A stretch of 64,000 nucleotides of DNA from Cellvibrionaceae bacterium (GTDB taxonomy: Bacteria; Pseudomonadota; Gammaproteobacteria; Pseudomonadales; Cellvibrionaceae): assembly GCA_021151825.1 (NCBI GenBank), contig JAGKWQ010000009.1:62001-126000 (forward strand), written 5' to 3'. Below, one piece after another: positions 60,218 to 64,000 of the stretch. The position numbers were made by a program, and so were the translations under genes. Numbering within the stretch: position 1 is the first letter of the stretch; every line of letters starts with the position of its first letter. A model generated the notes under the pieces. It was not told where the DNA came from. It saw only the letters and a program-made list of their open reading frames with translations, and did no database searches.

Positions 60218-61666
60218 TTATTTCTTGTTTTCCTTTGGTGCGGTCAGTGGTGCAATCTTTGGAGTTGCCTGGAAGGCGCGTGCTGCAAGAATCCAGCTAA
60301 AGTCTGCGCCTGCGCGTTGCGCGCCCTGGTGGCAATTCATGCAACTATCGTATTGGTGGTAGGTTTCCATGGTGATATTTGCCAATTGACATTGCGGGAA
60401 CGGCATACCACCAGCTTGCACTTCGGTACCATCTTCACAACCAAAATCATTGTCCGTGGGGGTTTTGGCCGAAATGGATGGCAATTGCGGCCACTGGCTG
60501 CCAATCAATTGATAATGCTCCCACACAGTGCCTTTCAGCATTTCACGATACATTTTATTCATTCCGGTGGTTGAATAATCGGTTTCACCTACTGCCGGTT
60601 TTGGTGTATCGGGAATTTGACTCAGACGCACTACGTTAATAGGTTCAGGGTTGAAATCACCCGAATCCGGAACGCGGTTTGATCCTGGATGTGCCGCCGG
60701 ATTTGCGCGTAATACGTTCGGATATTTTTTATAAAGTTCCGGATCGTAATACGACGGCTGCATATCTTTTGGGGTGCTCGGATCTTCGCCCAAATTATCC
60801 ACTTGTTCAAAGGTCGACCAAACCCACTGCGGGAAATCCGGCGTTTTTTGTGCGATATGGAGACCGACCAAACCTACTTTGGTGGATTCACAATCGCACA
60901 CAATCATGCTGTTGGGTTTATCGCTACAGGTTTCCGGAATGGATACCAGCACATTGTCCAGCGTGAAAAAGCGGTGGTGGAATTTGGGATCGACTTTACG
61001 CAAATCGCGCCACGCCGCTTTTACCTCAATAACACCGGTAACTTCTTTACCATTGCCGGCAGGAAAGTTGACGCCGTCGCTGGGCCAATTGCTTTTATTG
61101 TAGTAACCGTTGTTGCGTACGTAATCGTATTCCACTTTATTCATGCGCACTTCATAGCGTGTGAAAATACCGGTTTGATCTGGCAACGGGCCGCCAAAGG
61201 CTTGATCGAGCTCATCCGCAACAGAGGTGAATTGTGAGCCGCTAATTAATACCGCGCGTTTATCGCCGGGTTTTATATTGCGGCAAACTGCCGTGCCATT
61301 ATTTTTTTCCCACGCAATAGGCTTGGTACCATTTTGTGGAAATAAATCAAATGCCGATTTCCAACCCAGCCAAACCGGTTGCAAGTCTGAACTGTATTTG
61401 CCAAACACATTTTTATCGTGGGGTAAATAAGGAACACCGTGTGAATCCACCTTGCTGGGCCACATCAACGCAATAAAATTTTGCCAATTGAAATAATCAA
61501 AGTAGGGGCGTTTTACCACGCCTGATGCAGCAAAAGGTTGCGCCGGAACTTCATTTAAATGCTGGCCACTGATAGCTGGCTTAAGATCCTTATATAAATT
61601 ATCTGTGGCAAATGCAGTGGAGCTGGTTGCTGCGAATAAACAGGAAACGAGAATTAATTTCTTCAT
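60218..61666 (-). CDS. Exported CxxCH protein (c-type cytochrome-like), unknown role, gene 2
   Basis: 482 residues. Signal peptide about 1-20 (TSSTAFA-T). A C-terminal heme-binding motif SCMNCHQGAQ lies about 40 residues from the end; this single CxxCH is consistent with one covalent heme c. The rest is a large domain with YFNWQNFIALMWPSK near the N-terminus and FHHRFFTLDNVLVS, IVCDCESTKVGLVGLHIAQK and a WVWSTFEQVDNLG stretch in the middle. I cannot assign it to a known family. It begins in a 1-bp TAATG overlap with the upstream CxxCH gene, so the two are translationally coupled. They share general features (WVYGTFAYLDG / WVWSTFEQVDN; NxFxxC-like end motif) that suggest a common origin. Confidence 0.7.
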   Translation of the reverse strand: MKKLILVSCLFAATSSTAFATDNLYKDLKPAISGQHLNEVPAQPFAASGVVKRPYFDYFNWQNFIALMWPSKVDSHGVPYLPHDKNVFGKYSSDLQPVWLGWKSAFDLFPQNGTKPIAWEKNNGTAVCRNIKPGDKRAVLISGSQFTSVADELDQAFGGPLPDQTGIFTRYEVRMNKVEYDYVRNNGYYNKSNWPSDGVNFPAGNGKEVTGVIEVKAAWRDLRKVDPKFHHRFFTLDNVLVSIPETCSDKPNSMIVCDCESTKVGLVGLHIAQKTPDFPQWVWSTFEQVDNLGEDPSTPKDMQPSYYDPELYKKYPNVLRANPAAHPGSNRVPDSGDFNPEPINVVRLSQIPDTPKPAVGETDYSTTGMNKMYREMLKGTVWEHYQLIGSQWPQLPSISAKTPTDNDFGCEDGTEVQAGGMPFPQCQLANITMETYHQYDSCMNCHQGAQRAGADFSWILAARAFQATPKIAPLTAPKENKK

Positions 61667-63030
61667 TAGTTAACCTCGCAGGCTGCAGCAGCGGTGCCTT
61701 TTTGCTTAAACAGCGCCCATTCTTGCATTGCGATTTGCATTTGCAATGAGGTGTCCATATTCATTGCATCCGGATAATTGCCACCGGTATAAGCTTGCGG
61801 GAATTGAATGGTTTGGAAATATTCTGCGTTATCCTGGCTGTACTGTGTGCATAGTCCTTCAAATCCAAACACAGGTGGACCATAGGTTCCTTCAGAGAAG
61901 GTATAACCTGCGGTATTGGCAAAAGCGCCACCGTGGCAAGAGAGACAAGAACTGAGTTTGTTATCAACCGGACCGGCAAGGCGACCGTTGCAACCGTAAT
62001 GTTCAAACGCGCTGATGGATTTATTCAATACACTTTGGCGGGCAGGAATTGATTCTGCTTTGGGAACGGCAGGGAACGTCCAGGAATCCATACCCCATTG
62101 CAAACCAACGGGTTTTAAATTGTCCCACACGGTTTTTCCTTTGCCATCGAGATAGGCAAAGGTGCCGTACACCCAGCGGCTTGGAGAACGTTCATCAACA
62201 ACGGCTACATCGACTTGCACGAGACGTACGGTTTGAACTTCGCGTTTGCATTGAAATTTATTCTCGACTTCAACATGGCGATCCGCTTGCCACTCCGGGC
62301 TGCCTTTTAAATATGAAACTTCTTCTGGCGTGGCGGTGGTAAATAAAAATTTAACAACCACTGTACCTTGCATAAACGGCATGCCTCTTGTGGCTTTAAC
62401 ACCGTTAATGGTTTCAATATTCGGCGTGCCTTTTTTGCTCCAGCTTTGGCCAACGGTGTAACCGCCATAACTGTTGTACATACCGACGGCCCAGGTTTCA
62501 AAACCTTGTTCGTTGCCGGGTGTTGCACCGATGAGTGAATGTAAACCCAATCGTTCTTCACCGTAAAAATCGCTGATAACTGCTGTGCGTTCATTCGTTA
62601 AGCCATGCACAAATTCGCGCCCGGTATGTTTATCAAATGCCATCCAGGGAATATGGAACCATTCGGTTTTGCCATTCACTTGTACTTTAAAACCTTCCTG
62701 ATTATTTAAATCCGGGGTTTGGCCTTTTTTAACATAATTGAGAATAGCGTTGATGTAATTATCGTAAACACCACCGTCTTTCCACACGGGAATACCAGCA
62801 TCGGTAAAATTGGTTTTAGTGGGCAAATCAATTCCCAACCAAGGGCATTCGGCAACGCTGCACGGCTGTGGTTTTTTTTGCGGGTAATCGTGGCTTAATT
62901 TAAAAGTTGGCCCTTGCCAGCTCGCTGGTGCCGGCACGGCGGCGTTGCGATAAGCTTCAGTTTTAGCGCTTTCTGCAAGTGCGCTACTGGCTGCAATACT
63001 GCAGGCAATAGCAAAGAGTGCTCGTTTCAT
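61666..63030 (-). CDS. Exported CxxCH protein (c-type cytochrome-like), unknown role, gene 1
   Basis: 454 residues. Signal peptide about 1-19 (ASSALA-E). It has SCLSCHGGAFANT in the C-terminal third as the single heme-c motif. Other stretches: AECPWLGIDLPTKTNF, WFHIPWMAFDKHTGREFVHGLTNERT, GYTVGQSWSKKG, WVYGTFAYLDGKGK. Cys-rich near the N-terminus (QPCSVAECPW). The protein pair might form a periplasmic redox enzyme; no donor or partner is nearby, so this is open. It ends by overlapping the start of the second CxxCH gene. A nucleoside hydrolase gene is 63 bp upstream on the same strand and may belong to the operon. Confidence 0.7.
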   Translation of the reverse strand: MKRALFAIACSIAASSALAESAKTEAYRNAAVPAPASWQGPTFKLSHDYPQKKPQPCSVAECPWLGIDLPTKTNFTDAGIPVWKDGGVYDNYINAILNYVKKGQTPDLNNQEGFKVQVNGKTEWFHIPWMAFDKHTGREFVHGLTNERTAVISDFYGEERLGLHSLIGATPGNEQGFETWAVGMYNSYGGYTVGQSWSKKGTPNIETINGVKATRGMPFMQGTVVVKFLFTTATPEEVSYLKGSPEWQADRHVEVENKFQCKREVQTVRLVQVDVAVVDERSPSRWVYGTFAYLDGKGKTVWDNLKPVGLQWGMDSWTFPAVPKAESIPARQSVLNKSISAFEHYGCNGRLAGPVDNKLSSCLSCHGGAFANTAGYTFSEGTYGPPVFGFEGLCTQYSQDNAEYFQTIQFPQAYTGGNYPDAMNMDTSLQMQIAMQEWALFKQKGTAAAACEVN

Positions 63031-63093
63031 AACAAGATTCCGGTAAAAAATAAAGTAGGAAAATATATAAATCAGGGTGATAAATAATGATAC

Positions 63094-64000
63094 TTAACTG
63101 GCAATAACTTCCAGGAAGGTGCGGTACACCGCACTGGCATTTGCCGTTAATGCAACATTCGCGGGATAACCATTTTTCTGATCGACAATGATCATGCCCG
63201 ACTTATCATTTTCTTCATCGAGCTCCTGCTCAACACGAATTGAAAATGATTGGGTAGTAATGAGTTCCGGATTAGTGATCACACAAGCAGCGAGGGGATC
63301 CCAAAAATCGAGATAAGCGCCGATACCGCCTTTGATGGTACTGCTCTCCAGCACTTCAGTCAGAAAGTTCGCGATGGGATTATTAATTTTTGCGAGTTGT
63401 GCAACGAAATCGGTGGTGATAGGAACTTGTGACGTCGCATTCAATGCAACGAGGGTGATGGGAATACCGCTGGCAAAAATTTCCTGCGCGCCGCGCACAT
63501 CCACAAAAATATTCCATTCAGCAACCTTATTGGTGTAATAGGGATTGGGCTGCATAGTGGGTTGGATATTACCTTCTGCGCCGGGTATTACAAATTCCGG
63601 CAACAGGTTTCCACCCATCATCACAATATGCTCCAGATTTTTATCCAGCGCTGCACGCAATTCCGGATCAGTCTTAGCCGAATCGAACAAACGCCCCCAA
63701 TTAGAACCACCACCAATACACAACAGTGTTGTTGGTATATCGCCATTAATAAAATAATCGCGCAAAAATACTTGCGCATCATCGAGTGGAGCGATGGGAT
63801 TTTGTGCAGGGAAGGGCGCTTCGTAATGAAGGTCAGCAGCATTTCTGGCATCGCCAGGAAAGGTGTTGCTGTAAATCATGGGGGCTTTTGCCCCGCGTGC
63901 AACGGGAATATTTAACGTGTCGCGATCATTTAATAACGTCAACATGTTGCTGACATTATTAACACCGGGGGTCAGGTGAACATCACCCGTTCCGGTGACG
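63094..64000 (-). CDS. Inosine-uridine-type nucleoside hydrolase, N-terminus beyond window
   Basis: The frame continues past the window edge: upstream of Met at 63945 it reads VTGTGDVHLTPGVNNVSN, in frame and typical of the family. About 302 codons are present; the N-terminal metal-binding DxDxxxDD motif is therefore missing. The family blocks visible are VARGAKAPM, LLCIGGGSNWGR, IVMMGGNLLPEF and DPLAACVITNPEL (with the conserved Asp), then the C-terminal RVEQELDEEN. It hydrolyses ribonucleosides to base and ribose. It may be exported, given the neighbouring exported proteins; the signal sequence is out of view. The final spacing to the CxxCH genes is 63 bp. Confidence 0.85.
   Translation of the reverse strand, partial: VTGTGDVHLTPGVNNVSNMLTLLNDRDTLNIPVARGAKAPMIYSNTFPGDARNAADLHYEAPFPAQNPIAPLDDAQVFLRDYFINGDIPTTLLCIGGGSNWGRLFDSAKTDPELRAALDKNLEHIVMMGGNLLPEFVIPGAEGNIQPTMQPNPYYTNKVAEWNIFVDVRGAQEIFASGIPITLVALNATSQVPITTDFVAQLAKINNPIANFLTEVLESSTIKGGIGAYLDFWDPLAACVITNPELITTQSFSIRVEQELDEENDKSGMIIVDQKNGYPANVALTANASAVYRTFLEVIAS

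Overview
The window looks like a chromosomal stretch of a Cellvibrio-like gammaproteobacterium (Cellvibrionaceae). The main reason is the left arm. It holds three secreted plant-polymer or chitin enzymes: an AA10 LPMO with CBM5 and CBM73-like modules, a GH26 mannanase with CBM2 and CBM10 modules, and a GH5 glucanase with CBM2. All have long serine-rich linkers, the classic Cellvibrio architecture. Both ends cut through genes: a secreted protein on the left and a nucleoside hydrolase on the right.

Layout. 1-3.2 kb: a soluble double-PAS chemotaxis/biofilm transducer and the LPMO. 4.1-8.1 kb: the two tandem CBM2 hydrolases, followed by a decayed IS3-family transposase tail. 8.5-14.9 kb: small accessory genes, namely a GNAT, two PEP-CTERM-type exported proteins, DUF4142/DUF2934 stress-type proteins, a YihY membrane protein and an M23 peptidase. 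15.1-19.2 kb: a two-gene unit whose large product fuses a catalase-type heme domain to a LodA-type (CTQ) amino-acid oxidase, followed by its LodB-type flavoprotein maturase. 19.7-23.6 kb: a YtrA-type GntR regulator with a palindromic operator, a small secreted barrel protein, an ABC exporter and an acyltransferase. 23.7-25.8 kb: an S46 dipeptidyl-peptidase.

25.9-39.4 kb is probably one regulatory unit. A sigma-54 response regulator and a histidine kinase flank a MacB-like ABC operon (adaptor, ATPase, two 807-residue FtsX permeases, small membrane protein). The adaptor is preceded by a good -24/-12 promoter and two inverted repeats spaced two helical turns apart. A Tat-exported GH127-like protein and an acyltransferase are embedded in the unit. 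39.7-46.2 kb holds a gamma-glutamyltransferase, an FUSC-type membrane protein, a divergent SDR/LysR pair, a second DUF4142 protein and a periplasmic solute-binding-like protein.

46.2-50.1 kb is a zinc-acquisition pair under a perfect Zur box: a His-rich TonB receptor and an AztD-like lipoprotein. 50.2-58.8 kb holds a cobalamin riboswitch with a candidate terminator platform, a BtuB-like receptor, CobO and CobQ, interrupted by an opposite-strand mprF-acvB pair for lysyl-phosphatidylglycerol. 58.9-64 kb holds a solute-binding/Cache-like fusion protein, two coupled CxxCH proteins and a truncated nucleoside hydrolase.

All calls were made by reading the sequence and comparing motifs from memory. 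No database search was run. No tRNA, rRNA, CRISPR array or intact prophage was seen.
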